Positions 8,777 through 17,530 of a stretch of 64,000 nucleotides of DNA are shown piece after piece (position 1 is the stretch's first letter; each line of letters starts with the position of its first letter). This stretch comes from Roseiarcus sp049513815 (GTDB lineage: Bacteria; Pseudomonadota; Alphaproteobacteria; Rhizobiales; Beijerinckiaceae). Location: positions 1-64,000 of the forward strand of contig JBEKVR010000002.1 of NCBI GenBank assembly GCA_049513815.1. The letters run 5' to 3'. The position numbers were made by a program, and so were the translations under genes. Below the pieces are notes generated by a model. That model saw nothing but the letters and a program-made list of their open reading frames with translations, was not told the origin of the DNA and did not search any database.

Positions 8777-9520
8777 TCAAGTCGCCATTTTTTCGCGTTG
8801 CGTCGCCAACTGCATGATTCGCTCCTGGGTCGCCTCTTCCGGCATGAGCTCGCCGGTGATCCGCCCCTCGGACATGACGACGATCCGATCGCTCATGCGA
8901 AGACTCTCAGGCAACTCCGAGGAAATCACGACGATTGCCTTGCCCTGATTGGCGAGCTCGCGCAGGAGCGCCTTGAACAGCTCGGCGATCTCGGCGTTGT
9001 TGAGCGCCGCCGTCGGCTTGTCCATGATCAGCACGCGCGAATTGTGGGAGAACGACTTGGCGATCTCCACCATCTGCTGTTTGGCGACCGTGAGGTTGCC
9101 GACGACGGTGCGGGGATCGATGGTCAGGTTGAGGTAGGCGAGCAGCGCGGCGACGGCGCGATTGAGCTTGTCCTCGTCGAGCAGCAGGCCGAAGGCCCGC
9201 CTCGGTTCGCGGCCGACGAAGATGCCTTGGGCGACGGTGAGATGATTCATCAGTTGCAATTCCTGATGAATGATGCCGACGCCGGCGTACTGCGCTTCGC
9301 GCGGGTCGGCGAAGGCGACCTCCTGGCCGTTGTAAAGAATCCTTCCGCTGTCCTTGGAGTTGACGCCAGCGAAGATCTGCATCAGCGTCGACTTGCCGGC
9401 GCCGTTCTCGTCCATCAGCGCGTGGACGTCTCCGAGCATCAGTTCGAACCGGACGTCGCTCAACGCGCAAACGCCGGAAGACGTCTTGCTGAAGTTTGCC
9501 ACTTCGATGAGAGCCGCCAT
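8777..9520 (-). pseudogene. Sugar ABC transporter ATPase, half-length chimera with damaged Walker motifs
   Basis: RbsA-type ATPases have two nucleotide-binding domains in about 500 residues; this frame has 247. Residues 1 to about 185 match domain 1 up to the sequence after Walker B. The rest (ELANQGKAIVVISSELPE...GELMPEEATQERIM) matches the end of domain 2. This is what an in-frame deletion between the two homologous domains would leave. Walker A reads DENGAGKS (37-44) with Asp for the first Gly. Walker B reads LIMDKPT with Lys168 in place of the catalytic Glu, and the switch His is absent. The open frame is intact, with a GAGGGCGG ribosome site before the ATG at 9520. It is probably inactive as an ATPase. 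A regulatory or non-hydrolysing role is the alternative. Confidence 0.75.
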
Positions 9521-9849
9521 CCGTCCGCCCTCGAAGCTTGAACTTATTCGTACTTTTTTCCCGGGCCCGCTAACTTGTCGTCGCAATATTCTAATCCCGC
9601 GACGAGCGCCAACCTACTGATATTTAATCGGATGGTTCTATTCCGTTCCGCTGTCAAAGTGATTTTCCGAAGGGGGTTGGATCATTTCGTCGCGCGCGTC
9701 GGGTCCGACGCTTTGCGCCAGAGGCGCCCGCTCTTGCGCCCCTTCCCCCAAACCGGATCGCATTCGGCCCGCGGCGGCCGTCAGCCGGCCGCCCCGGAAC
9801 CGCCAGCGAAGCGGCGCGCGGTGCGTTCGGCCCGAAGCCGCCGCGCCGG
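9521..9849. other. Intergenic stretch between fucI and the ATPase remnant
   Basis: 329 bp without a recognisable gene. The part next to the ATPase start is AT-richer than its surroundings and could hold a promoter. The rest is GC-rich, with a run of C near 9746. No operator, tRNA or repeat shared with the rest of the window was recognised. Confidence 0.5.
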
Positions 9850-11613
9850 TCAGCCGTAGAGCGGTCCGTAGGTCTGACAGGCCCGATAGTCCTGTCCGTC
9901 GGCGTCCATGCCGAACGCCGCCCAGGAGCTCGGGCGATAGATCGCCGCTTCGTCGACGTTGTGCATGCTCACCGGGATGCGCAGCAGCGAGGCGAGCGCG
10001 ATGAAGTCCGCGCCGACGTGTCCGTGCGCCAGCGCGCCGTGGTTGGCGCCCCAGGCCGCCATCACCGAATAGGCGTCGCGGAACGGTCCCTTGCCGGTCA
10101 GCCGCGGGGCGAACCAGGTGGTCGGCCAGCTCGGGTCGGTGCGCGCCTCCAGCGTCTTGTGCGCCGCCTCCGGCAGCTCGACGCTCCAACCCTCGGCGAG
10201 CTGCAGCACCGGGCCCAGCCCCTTGACCAGGTTCAGGCGGGCCATGGTGAACGGCACGCCGCCGCGGGTGAGGAAGTGGCTCGAGAACCCACCGCCGCGG
10301 AAATACTCCTCCACGCCGGGGCACCAGTCGGTCGCTGCGAGCGCCGCAGCGGCGTCCGCGTCGGTCAGCTCCCAGTGCGGCTTCATCGTCGGCTGGCCTG
10401 CGGCGTCCTTCGCCGTGCAGGCGCCATCGAGCGCCGCCGCGCCGGAGTTGATCAGGTGCAGCAGCCCAGAGGCGGCGTGACCTTCGAGCTGATGGCCGGT
10501 GACGCGCTTGACCGCGTCCGGAGACCAATAGGTGCGCACGTCGGCGAAGATCTGCGCCTTGTTGGTCAGCAGATGGCCGAACAGCATCGTCACGCCGTTC
10601 AGGCTGTCGTTCTCGGTGGCGAGGACGATCGGTTCGCGCAGGCCGTTCCAGTCGAACGAGCTGTTGAGCAGCGCCTCGGCGACGTCGGCGTTGGGGTACT
10701 GGTCGGTCCACTGCCGCTGACCCTGGAAGCCGGCGGCGATGGCGTTGAAGCCGAGCGCCTCCTCGGCCCAGCCGGCGTCGACGAGCTTCGGATTGCCGTG
10801 CATCATGTCGCGGATGGCCATCGTCATGATTAGGCTCTCGCGCAGGATGCGCCGCTTGTCGTCGGCCGAACGCGGCTTGGCGTTGCGTTCAATGCCGTAG
10901 CGGAAGTGCTTGTCGGCCCACGCCAGCGCGCGGTCCAGCTCGGCCTTGTCGAAAATCCCATTGTCCAGCCGCCGGCGCACCTCCGTCATGTCGACGGTCT
11001 GCACGCGCATGCCGAGCCAGGACTCGAAGAAGTCATGGTTGACGATCGATCCGGCGATGCCCATCGAGACGTTGCCGACTGAGAGATAGCTCTTGCCGCG
11101 CATGTTGGCGACCGCCAGGGCGGCGCGCCCGAAGCGCAGAAGCTTCTCCTCGACGTCGGCGGGCACGGCGGAGGCGCCGGCGTCCTGCACGTCGCGGCCG
11201 TAGATCGAGAAGGCGGGCAGACCCTTCTGGTTGTGCGCCGCCAACGCCGCCGCGAGATAGACCGCGCCGGGCCGCTCGGTGCCATTGAAGCCCCAGATCG
11301 CCTTCGGCCGCAGCGGGTCCATGTCGATGGTCTCGCTGCCGTAGCACCAGCACGGCGTCACCGACACCGTCGCGCCGACGTTCGCGCCGGCGAACTTGGC
11401 TTCGCAGGCGGCGGCTTCCGCCATGCCGGCGATCGTGGTGTCGGCGATCACGCACTCCACCGCTTCGCCGCCCGGGTGGCGCAGCTTGGCCGATAGCAGC
11501 GCCGCGGTGCGGCGCGCCATCGCCATCGTCTGCTCTTCCAAAGATTCGCGCACGCCACGGCGCCGGCCATCAATGATCGGCCGCACGCCGATCCTCGGCA
11601 AGGAACTCGTCAT
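9850..11613 (-). CDS. fucI: L-fucose isomerase
   Basis: Interconverts L-fucose and L-fuculose, and usually D-arabinose and D-ribulose. The protein is close to E. coli FucI along its whole length (587 residues against 591). Shared segments include GVRPIIDGRRRGVRESLEEQ, TPCWCYGSETIDMDP and the ATENDSLNG segment that holds metal-binding acidic residues. The C-terminal SMHNVDE holds the metal-binding His. The ATG at 11613 is preferred over an upstream frame extension because it matches the family N-terminus (MTSSLPRIGVRP). It is the first gene of the leftward fucose locus, opposite a LacI-type regulator. The usual partners FucK and FucA are not in the window, so the complete route must lie elsewhere or has been lost. 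Confidence 0.95.
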   Translation of the reverse strand: MTSSLPRIGVRPIIDGRRRGVRESLEEQTMAMARRTAALLSAKLRHPGGEAVECVIADTTIAGMAEAAACEAKFAGANVGATVSVTPCWCYGSETIDMDPLRPKAIWGFNGTERPGAVYLAAALAAHNQKGLPAFSIYGRDVQDAGASAVPADVEEKLLRFGRAALAVANMRGKSYLSVGNVSMGIAGSIVNHDFFESWLGMRVQTVDMTEVRRRLDNGIFDKAELDRALAWADKHFRYGIERNAKPRSADDKRRILRESLIMTMAIRDMMHGNPKLVDAGWAEEALGFNAIAAGFQGQRQWTDQYPNADVAEALLNSSFDWNGLREPIVLATENDSLNGVTMLFGHLLTNKAQIFADVRTYWSPDAVKRVTGHQLEGHAASGLLHLINSGAAALDGACTAKDAAGQPTMKPHWELTDADAAAALAATDWCPGVEEYFRGGGFSSHFLTRGGVPFTMARLNLVKGLGPVLQLAEGWSVELPEAAHKTLEARTDPSWPTTWFAPRLTGKGPFRDAYSVMAAWGANHGALAHGHVGADFIALASLLRIPVSMHNVDEAAIYRPSSWAAFGMDADGQDYRACQTYGPLYG

Positions 11614-11725
11614 GTGTTGGATCTTCCTCTTTACCTGAGCCGATTCCATCCCGTTCGCGGCGCCCTTCCGTCCGGCCTTGTCGCGCCGGACGCCGTGCGC
11701 CTGATTATCGCTTTACGCGCCGCCT

Positions 11726-11739
11726 AGAGAGCGCTACTT
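11726..11739. promoter_or_regulatory. Candidate LacI-family operator
   Basis: AGAGAGCGCTACTT has the central GCGC and near-symmetric flanks typical of LacI/GalR operators. It lies midway in the 298-bp divergent gap (11614-11911) between fucI and the LacI-type regulator gene. The match is to a general family pattern only. Confidence 0.35.
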
Positions 11740-11911
11740 CGAGTTAGCACTTTACTCTGCACGATCGGAGGCGCGCAAGGGGGAGGATGTTTCGCCCGGA
11801 CGATTCGTCGCAGCTGACGCGATCGCGACTTGTCGCCGCCGCGAAATCGGCGTGTGGATTTAGACGATCGACGACATTGGTTTTTCGAACGCTGCGTTGC
11901 AGGGACCACAG

Positions 11912-12973
11912 GTGCCGAAGACTGTTGCAGAGATCGCTCGCGAGACAGGTTTGTCGGTGACGACCGTCCGGTTGATCGCCAACGGGCAGGCCGGCAAGTA
12001 CCGAATCAGCGAGGCGACGGCGAAGATCGTCGAGGAGCAAATCCGGCGCTACGGCGTCGTGGTCAATCACGCCGCCCGAAGCCTCAAGCTCAGGCGCACG
12101 GATACGATCGGGCTGGTGGTGCCGGAGCTGAGCAATGCGTTCTTTGCGCGCCTGATGTCGGGCCTCGAGGAGCTTTGCCGCGGCAGCGGCTTGGTTCTAT
12201 TGACCTCGTCGACCAACGAAAATCCGGACCTCGAAGACCGGGCCATCCGTAGCCTGTGGGCGCGCGGCGTAGACGGACTGATCGTCGCCCCTTGCCGGAC
12301 GCCCGACTATGGCAGGCTGTTCGCCAAGAACGCCAAATTGCCGATTGTCGTCGTCGATCGCGCTTATCCCGGTTCGCGCTATCCCTCGGTCGTCAGCGAC
12401 AACCTCGAGGCCGGCCTCGCGCTGACTCGGGCCGTCCTGGCGACAGGCGCGCCGTTGACCGCATTCCTGTGCGGCCAACCGGAGTTGCCCACCATCGTGG
12501 GCCGCATTCGCGGTTTCGCCGCCGCCTGCCAAGAAGCGGGCATGACGAACTGGGAAGCGTTGATCTTGCGCGCGGCGGAAAACAGCGTCGGCGCCGGACG
12601 AACCTTGATGGAACAATTGCTGGAATGCGGGTCTCCGCCGGCGGCGTTCGTGTGCTCATCCCTGATGGTGCTGGAAGGCGCGACGCAGCGTCTGAAAGAG
12701 CGACTCGGGCACATTCCGCCCGAGACGGTTATGGGCACCTTTGACGATCAGGAATTCCTGGACTTCCTGCCCAACCGGGTCTTTTCGGCGCGGCAGAACG
12801 AAGCGGAATTGGCGTCGCGAGCGTTCGCGCGGCTCGAGGACCTGCGTTCCGGGAAGATGGCCGGGCCGGAGCAGATCACAGTGCCATTCCAGTTGATCCA
12901 GCGCGGTGGCGTCCGCAGCGCGCTTCGCGCCGACGCTGGTCTGTGCCGGTCAGGCGGTTCCAGGCGATCTTAG
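11912..12973 (+). CDS. LacI-family transcriptional regulator
   Basis: N-terminal LacI helix-turn-helix (AEIARETGLSVTTVRLIANG) and hinge helix (NHAARSLKLRRTDTIG) are followed by a periplasmic-binding-type effector domain. The GTG at 11912 is chosen because it has AGGGA at 11901-11905; an in-frame TTG 15 bp upstream is possible. About 353 residues, usual length. Divergent from fucI, so it probably represses the fucose locus and is released by a sugar. The effector is inferred from position only. An IS5-family remnant lies immediately downstream, so the last 20 residues (ALRADAGLCRSGGSRRS) may have been altered by insertion, though the core is complete. Confidence 0.85.
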   Translation: MPKTVAEIARETGLSVTTVRLIANGQAGKYRISEATAKIVEEQIRRYGVVVNHAARSLKLRRTDTIGLVVPELSNAFFARLMSGLEELCRGSGLVLLTSSTNENPDLEDRAIRSLWARGVDGLIVAPCRTPDYGRLFAKNAKLPIVVVDRAYPGSRYPSVVSDNLEAGLALTRAVLATGAPLTAFLCGQPELPTIVGRIRGFAAACQEAGMTNWEALILRAAENSVGAGRTLMEQLLECGSPPAAFVCSSLMVLEGATQRLKERLGHIPPETVMGTFDDQEFLDFLPNRVFSARQNEAELASRAFARLEDLRSGKMAGPEQITVPFQLIQRGGVRSALRADAGLCRSGGSRRS

Positions 12974-12982
12974 GGTCCGGCC

Positions 12983-13175
12983 TCATAACCAATAACTGAT
13001 GGTCGCAGCGATGCGGACCGCAGCGAGGAAGGTCACGGCGTTGCGGTCATAGCGGGCCGCGACGCGGCGGAAGTCCTTCAGCCGGCAGACCACGCGCTCG
13101 ATGGCGTTGCGGTTGCGGTGGAGGAACGGCGAGAAGCCGTTTTTCCACTTGCGATTGGCTTGGCGCGTCGACCGC
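12983..13175 (-). mobile_element. IS5-family transposase C-terminal remnant
   Basis: Translating leftward gives ANRKWKNGFSPFLHRNRN, then AIERVVCRLKDFRRVAARYD, ending ISYWL and a stop at 12983. This is the C-terminal end of IS5-family DDE transposases, including the final Glu of the catalytic triad (AIER). Nothing of the N-terminal two thirds is present, and no terminal inverted repeats were recognised. It is a relic between the fucose locus and the amino-sugar locus, consistent with past rearrangement at this junction. Confidence 0.8.
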
Positions 13176-13231
13176 GTCGTGGGGGCGCCGCTTCATTCGG
13201 CCGCAGAGCGAAGCCGATTCATGCGGCAGCC

Positions 13232-14323
13232 TCAGTGACCCCCATTGATGTCGATCCGCCGCCCCGACGCGTCGAAGACATGGATATCCTGAAGCGGCGC
13301 GCGGAATGTGACGGTCTGCGAAATGTCCGGCGTTTCCCTGCCGCGGACCTCCACGACCAGCATCTTGTCGTCTCCCCGCCGGACATGGGCAAAAGACGAC
13401 TCGCCCAGCCGTTCCACCAGTTCAACCACGCCGCTGGTGGCGAACGGCCCCTGACCGGCAATCCTCAGATGCTCGGGCCTGACGCCGATCGTGACGTTTG
13501 CGCCGCGATCGAGCGCGCCGGTCGGCAGCGCCAGCGGCTCGAACCCGACGCCGACGACGCGGGCAATCCCGCCGTCCACGCTTTCCACTGCGCCGGAAAA
13601 GAAGTTCATCGCCGGCGAGCCGATGAAACCGGCGACAAAGAGGTTCGCCGGCGCATAGTAAAGATCGAGCGCCTTGCCGATCTGCTCGATGCGGCCCTCG
13701 CTCATCACCACAATCCGGTCGGCGAGCGTCATCGCCTCGGTCTGATCGTGGGTGACATAGACCATGGTGGCGCCGAGAAGGCGGTGCAGGCGCGCGATCT
13801 CGACGCGCGTCGAGACGCGCAGCGCCGCGTCGAGATTCGACAGCGGTTCGTCGAACAGGAACACATCGGGCTCGCGCACGATCGCGCGGCCGATCGCCAC
13901 TCGTTGGCGTTGCCCGCCCGAAAGATCGCGCGGGTAGCGAGCGAGAAGCGGCTCGAGCCTCAGCATGCGCGCGGCCTCGTTGACGCGCCGCTCGCGCTCG
14001 GCCGGCGCCACCCCGGTGAACTTGAGGCCGAACGTCATGTTCTTGCGCACGTCCATGTGCGGATAGAGGGCGTAGGACTGGAACACCATCGCGATCTTGC
14101 GTTCAGCCGGCGCAAGCCCGTTGACCAGCCGATCGCCGATGTAAATGTCGCCTGTCGTCACGCCGTCGAGTCCGGCGATCATGCGCAGCAACGTCGACTT
14201 GCCGCAGCCCGAAGGGCCGACGAGAACGATGAACTCGCCGTTCTCGACGCTGAGGTTGATGTCGCTGAGCACATTCGCGGAGCCGTAGCTCTTGCCCAGA
14301 TGTTCGACGCGGAGGTTGGACAT
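13232..14323 (-). CDS. UgpC/MalK-type sugar ABC transporter ATPase
   Basis: 363-residue ATPase of the CUT1 class. Walker A is GPSGCGKST (about 37-45), the Q loop is MVFQSYALYP, the signature is LSGGQRQRVAIGRA and Walker B is VFLFDEPLSN. The switch His is in YVTHDQTEA. The C-terminal third is the OB-fold TOBE/MalK domain. All motifs are intact, in contrast to the ATPase of the fucose transporter. It is the last gene of the leftward operon murQ-like, binding protein, two permeases, ATPase, 13 bp after the second permease. UgpC/MsmX-type ATPases often serve several transporters. Confidence 0.93.
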   Translation of the reverse strand: MSNLRVEHLGKSYGSANVLSDINLSVENGEFIVLVGPSGCGKSTLLRMIAGLDGVTTGDIYIGDRLVNGLAPAERKIAMVFQSYALYPHMDVRKNMTFGLKFTGVAPAERERRVNEAARMLRLEPLLARYPRDLSGGQRQRVAIGRAIVREPDVFLFDEPLSNLDAALRVSTRVEIARLHRLLGATMVYVTHDQTEAMTLADRIVVMSEGRIEQIGKALDLYYAPANLFVAGFIGSPAMNFFSGAVESVDGGIARVVGVGFEPLALPTGALDRGANVTIGVRPEHLRIAGQGPFATSGVVELVERLGESSFAHVRRGDDKMLVVEVRGRETPDISQTVTFRAPLQDIHVFDASGRRIDINGGH

Positions 14324-14336
14324 CGCGAAAAGCGCC

Positions 14337-15170
14337 CTACTTGACGGCGCCGGAGGTCAATCCGGCGATAAGCTGACGGGAGAAGATCACGTAGATGACG
14401 ACGACGGGCAGAATGGCCATCGACAGCGCCGCCAGCACGGAATTCCAATCGGTGATGTACTGGCCGAGGAACTGCTGCACGCCGAGCGTGATCGTGTGGG
14501 TCGAATCGCTCGACGTCAGGATCAGCGGGAACCACAGATCGTTCCAGATCGGCACGATGGTGAACACGGCGACGGTGGCGATCGCCGGCCGCAGCAGCGG
14601 CGCAATCACCTCGAAGAAGATCCGCGTCTCGGGAACGCCGTCGCAGCGCGCGGCGTCGCGCAGGTCCTTGGGGATTTGCTGAATGAACTCGCTGAGGATG
14701 AAGATCGCCATCGGCAGGCCCTGCGCGATGTAGACGAGAATCAGCGCCGTCAGCGTGTCGTTGAGACCGGTCGTCCGCATCATGTTGAGGATCGCCACCG
14801 AGCCGAGCCGGATCGGCACCATGATGCCGATCGACAGGAACAGCGCCAGTGCGGTCGAGCCGCGGAAGCGGTATTCGCTCAACGCCCAGGCCGCCATGGC
14901 GCCGAACAGCAGCACCAGCCCCATGCTGACCAGGGTCACGATCAGCGAGTTCTCGAAATAGACGACGATATGCGACGCCCGGAACACCTTCTCGTAGCCG
15001 ATCAGCGAGAAGGTGGACGCGTTGGGCGGCGACAGCGGCGACCCGAAGATGGCGTTGCGCGACTTGAACGAGTTCATCACGACGAGGAGGATCGGACCGA
15101 GCGCCAGCGCACTGTAGGCGATGAGAACGGCGTGGACCGCAAGTGAGCGCGCGCGTTGTTCGAGAAACAC
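14337..15170 (-). CDS. MalG-type sugar ABC transporter permease
   Basis: Inner-membrane permease, 277 residues, six predicted membrane spans. The cytoplasmic coupling loop DAARCDGVPETRIFFEVIAP carries the EAA motif that contacts the ATPase. The gene lies 12 bp downstream of the MalF-type permease and 13 bp upstream of the ATPase. Together with them and the binding protein it makes a CUT1 importer, whose cargo is probably an amino sugar because the operon starts with a MurQ-like gene. Confidence 0.92.
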   Translation of the reverse strand: MFLEQRARSLAVHAVLIAYSALALGPILLVVMNSFKSRNAIFGSPLSPPNASTFSLIGYEKVFRASHIVVYFENSLIVTLVSMGLVLLFGAMAAWALSEYRFRGSTALALFLSIGIMVPIRLGSVAILNMMRTTGLNDTLTALILVYIAQGLPMAIFILSEFIQQIPKDLRDAARCDGVPETRIFFEVIAPLLRPAIATVAVFTIVPIWNDLWFPLILTSSDSTHTITLGVQQFLGQYITDWNSVLAALSMAILPVVVIYVIFSRQLIAGLTSGAVK

Positions 15171-15182
15171 GGCCGGAAATCC

Positions 15183-16133
15183 TCAGAATGTGTAGCGACG
15201 CATGCGGCGTTGGACGACGAACAGATAAAGGCAGACACCGGCCAGAACGATGAAGAACATCACGGTGGCGACGGCGGCGCCCATCGTCGGATTTCCGAGC
15301 TGAAGCTGGTTGCCGAAAAACGTGCGGTAGAAGAACGTGCCGAGGATGTCGCTGGCGAAGTTCGGGCCGGCGAGCGCGCCCTTGACCGAGTAGATGAGGT
15401 CGAAAGCGTTGAAATTGCCGACGAACGTCAGAATCGACACCAGGCCGATGGTCGGCAGCACCAGCGGCAGTTTGATGTGGAGGAAGATGCGGAGTTGGCC
15501 CAGCCCGTCGACGCGCGCGGCGTCGACGAGTTCGTCAGGAATGTTCAGCAGCGCCGCGTAGATCAGCATCATCGGAATGCCGACGAACTGCCACACCGAC
15601 ATCAGCGCCAGCGTGACCAAGGCGGTCGACTCCAGCCCGAGCCAGGGCGCGAACCACGATCCGAGACCCACCGCCTTCAGCGCGCCCTCGGCGACGCCCC
15701 ACAGCGGCGAGAGGATGAGGTTCCATGAGAAGCCGACGATGACCACCGACAGCATGGTCGGCAGAAACAGGACCGTTCGGTAGAAGCTCTTGAGCTTCAG
15801 CCCAGGCAGGCTGAGGAGGCCCGCCAAGACAATGCCGATCGGATTCTGCACCGCCATGTGGATGGTGAAGAAGATCATGTTGTTCTTGAACGCGTTCCAG
15901 AACGGCTGGGACCACAGAGCGTCGGTCAGCAGGGTTCGGAAGTTGGCGAGACCGACGAAATGAACGCCGCCGCCGCTCTCGCCGGTGAAGGTCGAAAGCT
16001 GCATCGTCGCGAGCAGCGGGTAGATGGAAAACGCGGTGTAGACGACCACGGCCGGCCCGAGAAACACGGCGAGAAGGCCAATCAGCTTGGCCTTCGGCAT
16101 CTGGGCGACGACTTGGGGGACGGGTTCGGCCAT
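15183..16133 (-). CDS. MalF-type sugar ABC transporter permease
   Basis: Inner-membrane permease of about 316 residues with six spans and the EAA coupling loop (DELVDAARVDGLGQLRIF). The ATG at 16133 (MAEPVPQVVAQMPKAK) is chosen because the frame extension upstream runs through the stem-loop region and has no family match. The N-terminal 15 residues are hydrophilic and the first span (LIGLLAVFLGPAVVVYTAF) follows. It pairs with the MalG-type permease downstream. Confidence 0.9.
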   Translation of the reverse strand: MAEPVPQVVAQMPKAKLIGLLAVFLGPAVVVYTAFSIYPLLATMQLSTFTGESGGGVHFVGLANFRTLLTDALWSQPFWNAFKNNMIFFTIHMAVQNPIGIVLAGLLSLPGLKLKSFYRTVLFLPTMLSVVIVGFSWNLILSPLWGVAEGALKAVGLGSWFAPWLGLESTALVTLALMSVWQFVGIPMMLIYAALLNIPDELVDAARVDGLGQLRIFLHIKLPLVLPTIGLVSILTFVGNFNAFDLIYSVKGALAGPNFASDILGTFFYRTFFGNQLQLGNPTMGAAVATVMFFIVLAGVCLYLFVVQRRMRRYTF

Positions 16134-16181
16134 GGCCGGGACTTTGGGCAAGAGGCGAGATTGACAGCGTAACGATCCGTC

Positions 16182-16207
16182 CCTCTCTCCCGCAAGCGGG
16201 AGAGAGG
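16182..16207 (-). promoter_or_regulatory. Stem-loop between binding-protein and permease genes
   Basis: A 10-bp stem (CCTCTCTCCC / GGGAGAGAGG) with a 6-base loop lies in the 134-bp gap after the binding-protein gene. There is no T-run behind it, so it is more likely a message-stabilising or attenuating hairpin than a full terminator. Such hairpins often keep binding-protein mRNA in excess over permease mRNA. The sequence could also be one copy of a dispersed genomic palindrome; no second copy was seen in this window. Confidence 0.6.
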
Positions 16208-16267
16208 AGGATTGCGTCAAGCGCTAGAAGCGGCCGAGCAGAGTTTGGCGCCCCGCCGACGCTGGCG

Positions 16268-17530
16268 TCACTTGGCGGGCTTGTACCACTTGTCGAGGCC
16301 GTCCTGCAGCTGCTTGCCGGCAGCTTCAGGGGTCAGCTTCCCGTTGATGACCTGCGCCGACACGTTCCAAAGCTCGTTCTCGAGGTTGGGCGTGCCGCGC
16401 GACAGGATCTGGTACGAGTTGCGGATCGTCGACTTGCAGTCCTTACGCCAGCCGACCATCGTCGCAGCGAGGTCGTCGTCGACCTTCACCGGCGTGGTGT
16501 TGAGCGAGAAGAACCCGGGCAGCGCGTTGGAATAGAGCGCGGCGAATTCCGGGGTCGTCAGCCAGGCGAGGAACTTCTTGGCGTCATCCTTGTTCTTTGA
16601 CGCCGAGTTCAAGCCCATAGCGATGTCGGTGTGGTCCGAGATGTAGCAATCCGTGTCGCCGGCCGGGAGCGGCGGCGGGAAGGCGCCCATCGCGAACTTG
16701 GCCTGAGCGCGGAAGGTCGAGATGTCCCACGAGCCGGCCGGATAGATCGCCGCCTTGCCGAGCGAGAACAAGTTCTGGCTGTCCGGATAAGTCTGCGCCT
16801 GGAAGCCGTTGCCCATATAGGGCGCCCAGGAGGCGAGCTCCTTGAACACCGCGAGGTACTGCGGATCGGTGAACTTATCTTTGCCGGCGATGAGGTTCAG
16901 GCGGCCGGTCTCGCCTTTCCAGTAGTCCGGGCCGATGTTCTGGAAGCCCATGGTCGCGGCTTCCCATTGGTCGGCGGTGCCGAGATCGATCGGGGTGTAG
17001 GTCCCGTCCTTCTTCAGTTTGTCGAGGAGGTCGTGGAACTCCGCCATCGTCTTCGGCGGCGTCACGCCGATCTTCTTGAAGGCGTCGACGTTGTAGATGA
17101 AGCCGTGAATTACGGAGGCCATTGGGACGCAGAACGTCGTCTTGCCGTCGTCAGTCTGCCAAGCGGCCTTGGCGACGCTCGAGAAACTCTCCATCCCCTT
17201 GAGATCGTTCAGGCTGTCCAGCTGGTGCTTGTTGAAGAGATCGAGCGAGGCGTCGAACGGCCGGCAGGCGATGATGTCGCCGGCCGTGCCGCCTTCGAGC
17301 CGGGCGTTGAGGGCGGCGTTGTATTCCTTCGGCGCAGAAGGCGCGAACTCGACCTTGATGTCGGGGTAGGTCTTGTTGAAGGCGGGAATGATCTTCGAGT
17401 TCCAGATGTCGGCGTCATCGTTGCGCCAGCTCTCGATCCTTAGAGACCCCGCTTGCGCGGCGGCGAGCCCCGTCACGAGCGCCGCGGCCGCGATGGCCGC
17501 GCGGGAAACTGTCTTCCGTGTACAGTTCAT
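16268..17530 (-). CDS. CUT1 sugar ABC transporter substrate-binding protein
   Basis: Periplasmic solute-binding family 1 protein, 420 residues. A signal peptide (MNCTRKTVSRAAIAAAALV..., cut after AAAQA) precedes the mature chain. The ends SLRIESWRNDDADIWN and LQDGLDKWYKPAK, and the central WDISTFRAQ, fit the MalE/UgpB fold. Its ATG overlaps the stop of the MurQ-like gene (ATGA at 17527-17530), so uptake and etherase are translationally coupled. This links the transporter to MurNAc, GlcNAc or related sugars. Cargo is inferred from context. Confidence 0.9.
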   Translation of the reverse strand: MNCTRKTVSRAAIAAAALVTGLAAAQAGSLRIESWRNDDADIWNSKIIPAFNKTYPDIKVEFAPSAPKEYNAALNARLEGGTAGDIIACRPFDASLDLFNKHQLDSLNDLKGMESFSSVAKAAWQTDDGKTTFCVPMASVIHGFIYNVDAFKKIGVTPPKTMAEFHDLLDKLKKDGTYTPIDLGTADQWEAATMGFQNIGPDYWKGETGRLNLIAGKDKFTDPQYLAVFKELASWAPYMGNGFQAQTYPDSQNLFSLGKAAIYPAGSWDISTFRAQAKFAMGAFPPPLPAGDTDCYISDHTDIAMGLNSASKNKDDAKKFLAWLTTPEFAALYSNALPGFFSLNTTPVKVDDDLAATMVGWRKDCKSTIRNSYQILSRGTPNLENELWNVSAQVINGKLTPEAAGKQLQDGLDKWYKPAK

